DNA from: Casp-actino8 sp032118015
GTDB taxonomy: Bacteria; Actinomycetota; Acidimicrobiia; Acidimicrobiales; Ilumatobacteraceae
Assembly (NCBI GenBank): GCA_032118015.1
Contig: JAULYE010000202.1
Coordinates: forward strand, 1 to 35,808
DNA: 35,808 nucleotides
Direction of reading: 5' to 3'
This document shows, piece after piece, positions 8,473 through 15,842 of this stretch; the stretch's first letter is position 1, and the number at the start of each line of letters is the position of its first letter. The translations under genes and the position numbers were made by a program. Under the pieces are notes generated by a model. It saw nothing but the letters and a program-made list of their open reading frames with translations, was not told the DNA's origin and made no database searches.

Positions 8473-8706
8473 ATGAGCGAGAACCCTTCATCGACAACTC
8501 GATCGTCTGGTCCGTCCAGTTCACCGATACAGGCGATCTCGCCGGCACCGACGACCGAAGAAGCCGTCGTGATTGTCGCTGCCATGGAGGCGTTGTGGCC
8601 GCGTGTCGTGATTCAGGCGGAACAGGAATCCACCCGATCGACTTCCTGGCGCTTCAGTGGCAGGTGGTGGGCCCGTCCGCACATTCAACGTCGAGTGCGA
8701 CCGTAA
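8473..8706 (+). CDS. Acyl-CoA carboxylase epsilon-type small subunit
   Basis: A 77-residue protein starting 7 nt after the carboxylase beta subunit stop. Actinobacterial acyl-CoA carboxylases have a small epsilon subunit, encoded right after the beta gene, that stabilises or activates the alpha-beta complex. The fit is in the layout: a disordered Ser/Pro/Thr N-terminus (about 1-25), a short helix TTEEAVVIVAAMEALWP, and a C-terminal block WRFSGRWWARPHIQRRVRP resembling the W..sgRW..P ending of that family. Sequence similarity in this family is low, so position is as important as sequence. It is easily missed in annotation because of its size. Confidence 0.72.
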   Translation: MSENPSSTTRSSGPSSSPIQAISPAPTTEEAVVIVAAMEALWPRVVIQAEQESTRSTSWRFSGRWWARPHIQRRVRP

Positions 8707-8736
8707 TTCTCGGCTGGTCTCCGGCAGGATCTTGGA

Positions 8737-9741
8737 ATGACGATCGAAATCACGACTGTTGCCGATGACCTCGTCGTCGTCCACGACCACGATCGCGTGC
8801 GGCGCTACGAAGGTCTGAAGCCGGCAACCGAGCACTTCTTCGATGGCGTCGAGGCCGTCACGCTCCCCCGTCCACCGGGTGAACTGTTGTGTCGTTTCGC
8901 GACCGTCAATGACGTCCACTTCGGCGAAGAAGAGTGCGGCAAGATCGACGACGACCCCAAGGGACCGATTCAGAGATCGCGACCCGGTGAGCCGCCGTAT
9001 CCCGAGGTGATGAACCGCGCTGCGTGTCATGAGATCGCCGCCATCGATCCTTCGTACGTTCTCGTCAAAGGAGACCTCACTGCCAGAGGAACTCCGGAAG
9101 AGTTCGCTGCCTTCGAGGACTGCTATCGAGGATCCTTCGGAGATCGATTACATGTCGTGCGTGGAAACCATGATGCATACCTGGGCCAGCAGATCTATGC
9201 AGACGATCTCTGGATCGAGATGCCCGGTCTGTGCGTGGCGCTGATGGACACGACTATCCCGACCCAGACGACCGGAGCCCTGGACCCTTCGCAGATCGGA
9301 TGGCTCAACCAGCATGCATCACAAACGAATCTGCCCGTGCTCGTCATGGGTCACCACCAACAGTGGACCGACGGCAAACGCAGCGACGATTACTTCGGAT
9401 TGCATCCAGACTCGAGCGACGCCCTCACCGCTGTCGTGGAACGTCGACGCAACATTGTTGGATACACAGCTGGACACACACACCGGCATCGCGTGCGCAC
9501 CATGTCATGCGGCGTTCCGACCGTAGAGATCGGCTGCCTCAAGGATTTCCCTGGAACCTGGGCGGAGTACCGCGTTTTCGAAGGTGGCGTGATGCAAGTT
9601 GTCCACCGCGTGTCGTCTCCCGAGGCACTCGAATGGAGCGAACGTTGTCGATACCTGTATTCGGATTTCGGAATCGACTATCAGACGTATGCGCTCGGCA
9701 ATCTCGAGGATCGCTGTTTCGTCTTTTCGGATCGTGTGTGA
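8737..9741 (+). CDS. Calcineurin-like metallophosphoesterase
   Basis: A 334-residue phosphoesterase with the full dimetal motif set: NDVHFG (D-x-H), KGDLT (GD), GNHD (149-152 region), GHHQQW and GHTHRHR. This arrangement is typical of the CpdA/Icc and related cytoplasmic phosphodiesterase group; the substrate cannot be read from the sequence. The N-terminal 60 residues, before the first metal motif, are longer than in CpdA and rich in beta-type sequence. The start is the ATG at 8737; a CAGGAT hexamer lies 6 nt upstream, a near match to the leaderless pattern, so it may be transcribed on its own as well as with the carboxylase genes. The next gene starts 7 nt after its stop. Confidence 0.85.
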   Translation: MTIEITTVADDLVVVHDHDRVRRYEGLKPATEHFFDGVEAVTLPRPPGELLCRFATVNDVHFGEEECGKIDDDPKGPIQRSRPGEPPYPEVMNRAACHEIAAIDPSYVLVKGDLTARGTPEEFAAFEDCYRGSFGDRLHVVRGNHDAYLGQQIYADDLWIEMPGLCVALMDTTIPTQTTGALDPSQIGWLNQHASQTNLPVLVMGHHQQWTDGKRSDDYFGLHPDSSDALTAVVERRRNIVGYTAGHTHRHRVRTMSCGVPTVEIGCLKDFPGTWAEYRVFEGGVMQVVHRVSSPEALEWSERCRYLYSDFGIDYQTYALGNLEDRCFVFSDRV

Positions 9742-9748
9742 TTCTTCG

Positions 9749-10921
9749 ATGACTGAGGATCTGGGAGTCGGCTCACGATCAGCATCCTCGAGCGCATTGC
9801 ATGTTCGGCCCTTCCACGCGATGGCAATGGCAGCAAAGGCCTCTGCTCTCGAGGCTGCCGGCAGACAGATCTGCCATCTGGAAGTCGGTCAGCCAGGAAC
9901 CGGAGCACCTCTGGGTGCGCGTCGCGCCGCAATCGATGCTCTCGAACACGGTGTAAGTCTTGGCTACACGAATGCCCGTGGGATTCCTGCACTCCTCGAG
10001 CAGATCGCACGACACTACGCCGAGTCGTATGGATGCACCGTCGATGCTCGACGCGTCGTTGTCGTCAGCGGAGCGTCAGCAGGATTCACTCTCGCCTTTC
10101 TCGCTGCCTTCGACCAAGGACAGCGTGTCGGCATTCTCGAACCGGGTTATCCCGCCTACCGGAACGCTCTCACCGCACTCGGACTCGTGCCGATCGCAAT
10201 ACCGGTCAGCGCGAACTCGAATTGGGCGCCGACAACTGAGATGCTCGATGCTGCCGGTCCACTTGACGGCCTGATCATCGCCTCACCATCGAATCCGACG
10301 GGGACCGTTCTCGATGAAGCAACCCTGCGTGAGATCTCCGTCTACTGCGCCCGGAATCGAATCCAGCTGATTGCCGATGAGATCTACCACGGAATCACCT
10401 ATGAATCAGCTGCGCCCACTCTGGTCGGTATCGATCCCGATGCCGTCGTCATCAACTCGTTCTCCAAGTACTTCTCGATGACTGGCTGGCGTCTCGGTTG
10501 GATGGTTCTTCCCGACCATCTTCTCTCGGCCGTCGAACGCCTGCAGCAAAACCTGTACATCTGCGCCCCACATGTCAGCCAAGTTGCCGGCCTTGCAGCG
10601 TTCGACTGTCGCGACGAACTCGACGCACATGTCGTTCGCTACCGGGAACACAGAGATCTGCTCATCGAGGGGTTGGCATCAGCTGGGATCACCGCTCTTG
10701 CGCGACCCGATGGCGCCTTCTATCTGTACGCGAACGTTGCCCATTTGACGAACGACTCACTCACATTGTGCGATACGTGGCTCGAACAACTCGGCCTGGC
10801 GACAACACCAGGGCTCGACTTCGACCTACAGCAAGGATCGCATTTCGTTCGCTTCTCCTATGCGGGCCTGCGTGAGCACGTGGTGAAGGCCGGCGAATTG
10901 CTGGCAGGCTGGAGACCGTGA
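9749..10921 (+). CDS. PLP-dependent class I/II aminotransferase
   Basis: A 390-residue fold-type I aminotransferase. Signatures: LEVGQPGTGAP, GYTNARGIPALLEQIARHY, SGASAGFTLAF (phosphate-binding turn), EPGYPAYRNAL, ASPSNPTGTVL, D210 in ADEIYHGITY, the Schiff-base lysine K240 in NSFSKYFSMTGWRLGW, and the substrate-carboxylate arginine in HFVRFSYAG near the end. It belongs to the aspartate/aromatic aminotransferase superfamily; the amino acid used is not evident. The ATG at 9749 is chosen because the upstream extension would lie inside the phosphoesterase gene. Its last 4 nt overlap the GTG of the CoA-transferase, indicating translational coupling. Confidence 0.9.
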   Translation: MTEDLGVGSRSASSSALHVRPFHAMAMAAKASALEAAGRQICHLEVGQPGTGAPLGARRAAIDALEHGVSLGYTNARGIPALLEQIARHYAESYGCTVDARRVVVVSGASAGFTLAFLAAFDQGQRVGILEPGYPAYRNALTALGLVPIAIPVSANSNWAPTTEMLDAAGPLDGLIIASPSNPTGTVLDEATLREISVYCARNRIQLIADEIYHGITYESAAPTLVGIDPDAVVINSFSKYFSMTGWRLGWMVLPDHLLSAVERLQQNLYICAPHVSQVAGLAAFDCRDELDAHVVRYREHRDLLIEGLASAGITALARPDGAFYLYANVAHLTNDSLTLCDTWLEQLGLATTPGLDFDLQQGSHFVRFSYAGLREHVVKAGELLAGWRP

Positions 10922-12072
10922 CCTCACCTTCGCCTCGCGCCCCCCTGGCAGGCATGCGTGTGCTCGACATCTCGACCGTCCTCGCTGGACCCAACTGCGC
11001 CCGCTATCTCGCCGACTTCGGCGCCGATGTCATCAAGGTCGAGCGGCCCGACACCGGCGACAGTCTGCGCAACATGGCGTGGAAAGATCCACGTGACGGA
11101 GTCGGACTGTGGTGGAAGCTCGTCAATCGCAACAAGCGCACCGTTGCTCTCGATTTGAAGGACGACGGTGACCGAAAAGTCTTCATGGATCTCGTCGCCG
11201 AGGCTCACGTCCTCGTCGAAAACTTTCGACCTGGAACGTTGGAGCGCCTCGAACTCGGTCCTGATGTCCTGCTCGCATCGAACCCATCTCTCGTGATCAC
11301 GCGTGTCAGTGGTTTCGGTCAAGATGGCCCGTACGCACAGCGACCGGGTTTCGCCTCCATCGCCGAGTCGATGTCCGGATTCGCGGCTGTCAACGGCGAA
11401 GCTGACGGTCCGCCACTCCTGCCGGCAATCGCTCTCACCGACGAACTCACCGGGATCACGGCGGCGTTCGCCACGATGGTTGCCCTCCATTCGCAGATCG
11501 GCCAAGTCGTGGACGTCAACTTGTTGGAGACGATCTTCCACGTCATGGGTCCGGTGATCTCTTTGTATGCCCTCACGGGAGAACTTCAGCCGCGCCTTGG
11601 TTCCGGCTTGCCGTACACCGTCCCACGCGGCACATACCTGTGTTCTGATGGGAGATGGGTCGGGATCTCTGCATCATCGGACTCGGTTGCCCATCGTGTC
11701 CTGCAGATCCTCGGGGTCGATGACGAGAAATTCGCAACGTTTGACGGCCGGGTTCGCCATCGTGATGAGCTCGAGACCCTGATGCGCAAGTGGTGCTCGC
11801 AAAGACCGCGCGACGAAGTGGTCTCGATTTTCGAACGCGCCGAAGCTGCCATTGGACCCGTTCTCGACATGGCAGACATCGCGCACGACGAGCACTTCGC
11901 ATACCGCAAGAGTGTGGAGATGGTGGGCACGACTCCCATGCAGAGCCTCATTGCCCGACTTTCTGCCACACCCGGTGTGCTGCGTCACGAAGGTCGTGCT
12001 CTCGACGCCGACGGGGACGACATCCGCACACGAGGGTGGCACGTGTTCAACACTGACATCGAGGAGGAATAG
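10918..12072 (+). CDS. Type III CoA-transferase (CaiB/BaiF family)
   Basis: A 384-residue family III CoA-transferase, which moves CoA between carboxylic acids through an aspartyl-CoA thioester. Landmarks are LAGMRVLDISTVLAGPNCAR at the N-terminus, DFGADVIKVERPDTGD, the NKRTVALDLK block, LVENFRPGTLERLELG, and the catalytic aspartate D175 in IALTDELTGITAAFAT. The start is a GTG overlapping the aminotransferase stop by 4 nt, so the two are likely co-translated. The acyl substrate is unknown; amino-acid or 2-oxoacid-derived acyl groups would suit the neighbouring aminotransferase, but that is inference. A second, divergent paralogue lies at 32021-33286. Confidence 0.92.
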   Translation: MTSPSPRAPLAGMRVLDISTVLAGPNCARYLADFGADVIKVERPDTGDSLRNMAWKDPRDGVGLWWKLVNRNKRTVALDLKDDGDRKVFMDLVAEAHVLVENFRPGTLERLELGPDVLLASNPSLVITRVSGFGQDGPYAQRPGFASIAESMSGFAAVNGEADGPPLLPAIALTDELTGITAAFATMVALHSQIGQVVDVNLLETIFHVMGPVISLYALTGELQPRLGSGLPYTVPRGTYLCSDGRWVGISASSDSVAHRVLQILGVDDEKFATFDGRVRHRDELETLMRKWCSQRPRDEVVSIFERAEAAIGPVLDMADIAHDEHFAYRKSVEMVGTTPMQSLIARLSATPGVLRHEGRALDADGDDIRTRGWHVFNTDIEEE

Positions 12073-12074
12073 TC

Positions 12075-12566
12075 ATGAGTTCACAATTCGGGAGTTCACA
12101 ATTTGGGAGTTCACAATTCGGGAGTTCATCGCAACGTCCCTATGTGTATGTTGCAGGACCGCTGTTCGATGAGGGAGAGCGTTGGTTCATCGAGAAGGTG
12201 GATCGACTCGTCCAGGACAAGGGTTTCGACACCTTCCTACCCCACCGAGACAATCCCCCGAAGACGGCCGACAATGTGCGTGAGATCTACGAGAACGACA
12301 AGGGCGGCATCGATCGCTGTGATGTCGTCGTAGCCAATCTCAATGGAATCATGACCGACGATGGCACCGCATGGGAGATGGGGTACGCCTTCGCCAAGGA
12401 CAAGTACATCATCGGGCTGTTCACCGACTGGCGTGCCCGATTCCCCAACTCGAGCGAGGTCGTCAATCTGATGATGCAGTGCTCCATGGACCGACTCGTG
12501 CGCTCGCTCGAGGAACTCGAAGATGCTCTCGATGCGTGGCTGAAGGATTCAATGACTTCGACATGA
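12075..12566 (+). CDS. Nucleoside 2-deoxyribosyltransferase family protein
   Basis: A 163-residue protein of the nucleoside 2-deoxyribosyltransferase fold, which exchanges bases on deoxyribonucleosides or cleaves the N-glycosidic bond of (deoxy)nucleotides. Family features are YVYVAGPLFDEGERWF, a central DRCDVVVANLNG with D-x-D-like character, and DDGTAWEMGYAFAKDK carrying the likely catalytic glutamate. The N-terminus is unusual: three copies of SSQFG (residues 2-16), produced by a 15-bp DNA repeat directly after the ATG, precede the conserved domain. The ATG has a strong upstream site (GAGGAGGA) inside the end of the CoA-transferase gene, 2 nt from its stop. It closes a co-directional gene run and faces msrA. 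Confidence 0.87.
   Translation: MSSQFGSSQFGSSQFGSSSQRPYVYVAGPLFDEGERWFIEKVDRLVQDKGFDTFLPHRDNPPKTADNVREIYENDKGGIDRCDVVVANLNGIMTDDGTAWEMGYAFAKDKYIIGLFTDWRARFPNSSEVVNLMMQCSMDRLVRSLEELEDALDAWLKDSMTST
12077..12128 (+). repeat. 15-bp tandem repeat at the start of the deoxyribosyltransferase gene
   Basis: Three full units (12077-12091, 12092-12106, 12107-12121) reading GAGTTCACAATTCGG, with one C-to-T change in unit 2, then a partial GAGTTCA. The period is in frame and encodes SSQFG three times. A related sequence, GAGTTCACGAATTTGG, interrupts the HNH gene at 33428-33443. Confidence 0.95.
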
Positions 12567-12569
12567 CCA

Positions 12570-12598
12570 GTACGTGCTCGGCCTTCAGGCCGACGTAC
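12570..12598. terminator. Hairpin between converging genes
   Basis: CGGCC-TTCA-GGCCG core stem (12579-12592) extended by GTACGT (12570-12575) pairing with ACGTAC (12593-12598) across a 3-nt bulge. It sits between the convergent deoxyribosyltransferase and msrA stops and overlaps the msrA end. There is no T-run, so terminator strength is uncertain. Confidence 0.5.
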
Positions 12599-13250
12599 CG
12601 ACCGGACACGACACACCAGTACCGCCAATTCCGCAGTAGCCATTCGGATTCTTGGCGAGATATTGCTGATGGTACGGCTCGGCGTAGTACCAAACGCCCA
12701 TCTCGGCGATCTCCGTGGTGATCGTTCCGTAGCCTGCGGCACTCAGCCGAGCCTGGAAAACATCGCGTGATGCCTCAGCGGCAACGAGCTGCTCAGGAGT
12801 GGATGTGTAGATCGCGCTGCGGTACTGCGACCCGATGTCGTTTCCCTGGCGATTTCCCTGCGTCGGGTCGTGGTTCTCCCAGAAAACCTTGAGGAGCTGT
12901 TCGTAGGACACGACTGCTGGATCGAAGACCACCATCAGCACTTCGGCATGTCCGGTGAGTCCGGTGCAGTTCTCCTCATAGGTGCAGTTGGGCGTGTATC
13001 CGCCCGCATAGCCGACCGATGTCGAATGCACACCACTCATCTGCCAGAACAATCGCTCGGCTCCCCAGAAGCAGCCCATCCCGAAGACGGCGATCTCGTG
13101 ACCGTCTGGCCACGGTCCCTGCAGAGAGGTACCGAGAACGAAATGCTGATCGGGGACCGGCATCGTCTGGTCCGTCCGGCCAGGAAGTGCGTCTTCTGGT
13201 CGTACCAAGTCCGTGTTCTTCATGCCCATCACCCACTTCTGGAACAACAT
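12585..13250 (-). CDS. msrA: Peptide methionine-S-sulfoxide reductase MsrA
   Basis: Repairs methionine S-sulfoxide in proteins. At 221 residues it is of the longer Escherichia coli/Streptomyces type. The N-terminal extension contains VRPEDALPGR, the catalytic motif is GMGCFWGAERLFWQ (C60), then GYAGGYTPNCTYEE, TGLTGHAEV, FWENHDPTQGNRQGNDIG and QYRSAIY, with the recycling cysteines C206 and C215 in GYCGIGGTGVSCP. The start is the ATG at 13250: TAGCAT at 13262-13257 lies exactly 6 nt upstream. Internal in-frame ATGs at 13229 and 13223 are possible but lack this promoter. It diverges from a GNAT gene with interlocked promoters and converges with the deoxyribosyltransferase. Confidence 0.96.
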   Translation of the reverse strand: MLFQKWVMGMKNTDLVRPEDALPGRTDQTMPVPDQHFVLGTSLQGPWPDGHEIAVFGMGCFWGAERLFWQMSGVHSTSVGYAGGYTPNCTYEENCTGLTGHAEVLMVVFDPAVVSYEQLLKVFWENHDPTQGNRQGNDIGSQYRSAIYTSTPEQLVAAEASRDVFQARLSAAGYGTITTEIAEMGVWYYAEPYHQQYLAKNPNGYCGIGGTGVSCPVGTSA

Positions 13251-13262
13251 GAGCAGATGCTA
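13251..13262 (-). promoter_or_regulatory. Leaderless-type promoter of msrA
   Basis: TAGCAT at 13262-13257 with a 6-nt spacer before the ATG at 13250. It lies where a -35 element of the opposing GNAT promoter would fall. Confidence 0.6.
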
Positions 13263-13279
13263 TGCGCGCAGTCAGCGGA

Positions 13280-13291
13280 TACGTTCTCCGT
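13280..13291 (+). promoter_or_regulatory. Leaderless-type promoter of the GNAT gene
   Basis: TACGTT at 13280-13285 with a 6-nt spacer before a GTG at 13292. This decides the GTG over the ATG at 13262 as the start. Confidence 0.55.
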
Positions 13292-13777
13292 GTGATCATT
13301 CGCGACCTCGTCATCGCCGATGTTCCGGCGATCCTCGGCATCAATCAGACCAACACCCCGGCACTCGGAGACGAGACAGAGGATTCGATGCGACAGATCC
13401 TCGAGTGGTCCTCGATTGCTCTCGGATGCGATGTGGACGGAGACATCATCGGCTTCTGTCTCGTTCTCCAACCCGGTACGCCGTACACGAGCAGTAACTA
13501 CCTCTGGTTCTCGGAGCGCTATGCCGATTTCGCCTATCTCGACAGAGTCGGCCTGCGCGCCGATCACCAGGGTCGGGGCTACGGCGCGGCTTTGTACGCC
13601 GAGGTGGAAAAACTCACTGAAGCAGAATGGTTCACCCTTGAAGTCAATTTGAAACCACTGAACGAAGGATCACTGCGATTCCACCATCGTCTCGGCTTCA
13701 CTGAAGTGGGACAGCAGGTGTCGTCGTCAGGAAAGCTCGTCTCCCTCATGGCCAAGCAGTTGACGACATCCCCCTGA
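13292..13777 (+). CDS. GNAT family N-acetyltransferase
   Basis: A 161-residue acetyl-CoA-dependent N-acetyltransferase. The N-terminus IIRDLVIADVPAILGINQ is the usual beta1-alpha1 of the fold. The acetyl-CoA pyrophosphate loop is LRADHQGRGYGAALYAEVE (R/Q-x-x-G-x-G/A), and NEGSLRFHHRLGFTEVGQQ supplies the C-terminal part. The substrate is unknown. I place the start at the GTG at 13292 because a TACGTT box sits exactly 6 nt upstream and the protein then starts at the beginning of the fold; the in-frame ATG at 13262 would add ten residues and overlap the msrA -10 box. It converges with the nitrilase-family gene across 18 nt. Confidence 0.88.
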   Translation: MIIRDLVIADVPAILGINQTNTPALGDETEDSMRQILEWSSIALGCDVDGDIIGFCLVLQPGTPYTSSNYLWFSERYADFAYLDRVGLRADHQGRGYGAALYAEVEKLTEAEWFTLEVNLKPLNEGSLRFHHRLGFTEVGQQVSSSGKLVSLMAKQLTTSP

Positions 13778-13799
13778 ACACTGGAGAACCGACGTTCAG
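13774..13799. terminator. Weak inverted repeat between converging genes
   Basis: CTGAAC pairs with GTTCAG across a 14-nt loop between the GNAT and nitrilase-family stops. The stem is short and has no T-run, so this is low confidence as a terminator. Confidence 0.25.
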
Positions 13800-14569
13800 C
13801 GGCGATCCTGCAAGAAACGGAACCGATCGCGAATGCGCTCCACCTCGCCGGCGGACACCTCGGCATACAGGATCGTCTCACCATCACCTGCCACTGCAAG
13901 CTCTTCTCCGAAGGGGTCAATCACACTGCTGTCACCGCTGTACACCAGACCTCCACCCTCGCCGACTCTGTTGCAACCCACGACATATGCCTGATTCTCG
14001 ATTGCCCGGGCTCTCAGCAACGCCATCCAATGCTCACGCCGCGTTGCTGGCCAGTTCGCCGGGATCAGATACAGATCGGTCCCGAGAGCAACGTCCCAGA
14101 ACTCATCGCTGAAGCGCAGGTCGTAACAGACGAACATCGAGATGCGCACACCGTCGATGTTGACCGTGACGAGATCTTCACCTGCGCGCACGTGACGATC
14201 CTCGCCTCCAAAGGTGAACGGATGGATCTTGCGGTAACGATGGACAGTCCCGTCGGTGCCAGCAAGAACGAACGTGTTCGCAGGTCGTGCATCGACACTC
14301 GTATCGGAATCAGCTGGCACCTCCGGACACGAACCGCCCACCCAGAGCCCGTGTTCGAGAGCCATCGCACGGAGGAATTGCGACGAAGGGCCGTCCTCGA
14401 GTTCGGCAAAACGGTCGTCTTCGACAGCGAATCCAGTGGAGAACGTTTCACTCAGAAGAACCAAGTCGGCATCGTTGTCAGCAGCTTGTTCGATGAAGCC
14501 AGCGAGACGAGAGAAATTGGCCTCGCGATCGCACCAGACGATGTCGTGTTGAACAACGGCGATCTTCAC
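13796..14569 (-). CDS. Nitrilase-superfamily amidase, omega-amidase-like
   Basis: A 257-residue carbon-nitrogen hydrolase with the Glu-Lys-Cys triad: E41 in LLSETFSTGF, K114 in YRKIHPFTFGGE and C148 in MFVCYDLRFSDEFW. It most resembles the YafV/Nit2 omega-amidase group, which hydrolyses 2-oxoglutaramate or 2-oxosuccinamate. The context supports this: its ATG overlaps the stop of an aminotransferase by 4 nt, the classic glutamine-transaminase plus omega-amidase pairing in which the amidase removes the 2-oxoglutaramate and makes transamination irreversible. Other C-N hydrolase specificities cannot be excluded from sequence alone. Translation is coupled to the upstream gene and no separate promoter is seen. 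Confidence 0.87.
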   Translation of the reverse strand: MKIAVVQHDIVWCDREANFSRLAGFIEQAADNDADLVLLSETFSTGFAVEDDRFAELEDGPSSQFLRAMALEHGLWVGGSCPEVPADSDTSVDARPANTFVLAGTDGTVHRYRKIHPFTFGGEDRHVRAGEDLVTVNIDGVRISMFVCYDLRFSDEFWDVALGTDLYLIPANWPATRREHWMALLRARAIENQAYVVGCNRVGEGGGLVYSGDSSVIDPFGEELAVAGDGETILYAEVSAGEVERIRDRFRFLQDRR

Positions 14570-15816
14570 CTCGAACCTCCCGCTGAATCTCCCGACATCG
14601 CTACGAGCCGGTCGACAGCAGCGTCGATCGACTCGGGTCTCTTACAGAACGCGAATCGGACCAAGTGGCGACCAAGACTTTGATGTGCTCGGTCGTAGAA
14701 GACGACATTGGGAATCCCAACGACCCCGCACATCTCCGGCAATGCGCGACAGAACGCATAACCATCTCCATCAGCTCGCAGAGGACGGATATCGACTGTC
14801 ACGAAATACGTGCCGCGTGGCTCGAAGATCTCGAATCCAGCGCTGCGCAGGCCGGTCATGAGCCGATCCCGCTTCCTTTGCAGGTCGGCGGCAAGTTCCG
14901 AGAAGTACGCATCCGGCAAACGGAGACCGACTGCAATCGCCGGCTGGAACGGACCCGATGAAACATAGGTGAGGAACTGCTTGGCGGCGCGCACGGCAGC
15001 AACGAGCGGCCCGGGACCACACACCCATCCGACCTTCCAGCCCGTCGTATTGAATGTCTTACCGCCACTACTGATCACGAGCGTTCGATCACGCATACCA
15101 GGCAGAGTTGCAATCGATCGGTGCTTGCGACCGTCGAACACGATGTGCTCGTACACCTCATCGGAGACCACGATCAGGTCTCTCTCGAGTGCGATATCGG
15201 CGATCGCCTGCAGATGTTCGTCATCGAGCACTGCACCTGTTGGATTGTGTGGAGAGTTCACAAGGATCAGACGCGTCTTGGCAGTCACAGCACGTCGGAG
15301 CTCGTCGATTTCGAATCCGTAGTCCGGTGGATGAAGGACAACCGGGCGTGCAATTGCTCCTGCAAGGGCGATGCACGCTTGATAACTGTCGTACATCGGC
15401 TCCAAGACGACGACTTCGTCCCCGGTCTCCAGTAACCCAAGCAATGCTCCAGCAAGAGCCTCGGTTGCACCAGCAGTCACCAGGATCTCCCCTTCGGGAT
15501 CGTAAGAGAGATTCCAGAATCGCTGCTGATGTTCGCTGATCGCAGCGCGCAGATCTGCAATACCTGGTCCTGGTGGATACTGATTGTGGCCGCTGCGAAT
15601 CGCATCGACTGCCGCATCGAGAACTTCATGTGGGCCGTCGTAGTCCGGGAAACCCTGTCCGAGATTGATCGCACCGGTGCGAGTGGCCAGGGCAGTCATC
15701 TCGGCGAAGATCGTCGAACCGAAGCCCTGCAATTTCGATGTCAGATAGGGGGCACGCACCGTGCCCGATGAGTCCGTCGCGGACTCCACCATCCTCACGA
15801 CCTCTGGTACCGACAC
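14566..15816 (-). CDS. PLP-dependent aminotransferase, glutamine/methionine transaminase (KAT/YbdL) type
   Basis: A 416-residue class I aminotransferase. Signatures are FGSTIFAEMTALATRTGAINLGQGFPDYDGP (about 32-62), NQYPPGPGIADLR, ILVTAGATEALAGAL, EPMYDSY, LVNSPHNPTGAVL, SDEVYEHIVFDG and the PLP lysine K253 in SSGGKTFNTTGWKVGWVCG. This block order matches kynurenine/glutamine transaminase K, YbdL and the actinobacterial Rv0858c group (sometimes called DapC). Coupling to an omega-amidase-like gene favours glutamine-dependent transamination of a 2-oxo acid such as 4-methylthio-2-oxobutyrate. The start is the GTG at 15816, 6 nt after TAACCT; an alternative ATG at 15792 has AGAGGT upstream. A DapC role in lysine synthesis is the main alternative. 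Confidence 0.88.
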   Translation of the reverse strand: MSVPEVVRMVESATDSSGTVRAPYLTSKLQGFGSTIFAEMTALATRTGAINLGQGFPDYDGPHEVLDAAVDAIRSGHNQYPPGPGIADLRAAISEHQQRFWNLSYDPEGEILVTAGATEALAGALLGLLETGDEVVVLEPMYDSYQACIALAGAIARPVVLHPPDYGFEIDELRRAVTAKTRLILVNSPHNPTGAVLDDEHLQAIADIALERDLIVVSDEVYEHIVFDGRKHRSIATLPGMRDRTLVISSGGKTFNTTGWKVGWVCGPGPLVAAVRAAKQFLTYVSSGPFQPAIAVGLRLPDAYFSELAADLQRKRDRLMTGLRSAGFEIFEPRGTYFVTVDIRPLRADGDGYAFCRALPEMCGVVGIPNVVFYDRAHQSLGRHLVRFAFCKRPESIDAAVDRLVAMSGDSAGGSR

Positions 15817-15828
15817 AGTGTCAGGTTA
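15817..15828 (-). promoter_or_regulatory. Leaderless-type promoter of the aminotransferase/amidase pair
   Basis: TAACCT at 15828-15823, a 6-nt spacer, then GTG at 15816. Confidence 0.55.
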
Positions 15829-15842
15829 GGCACAACGCCAGG

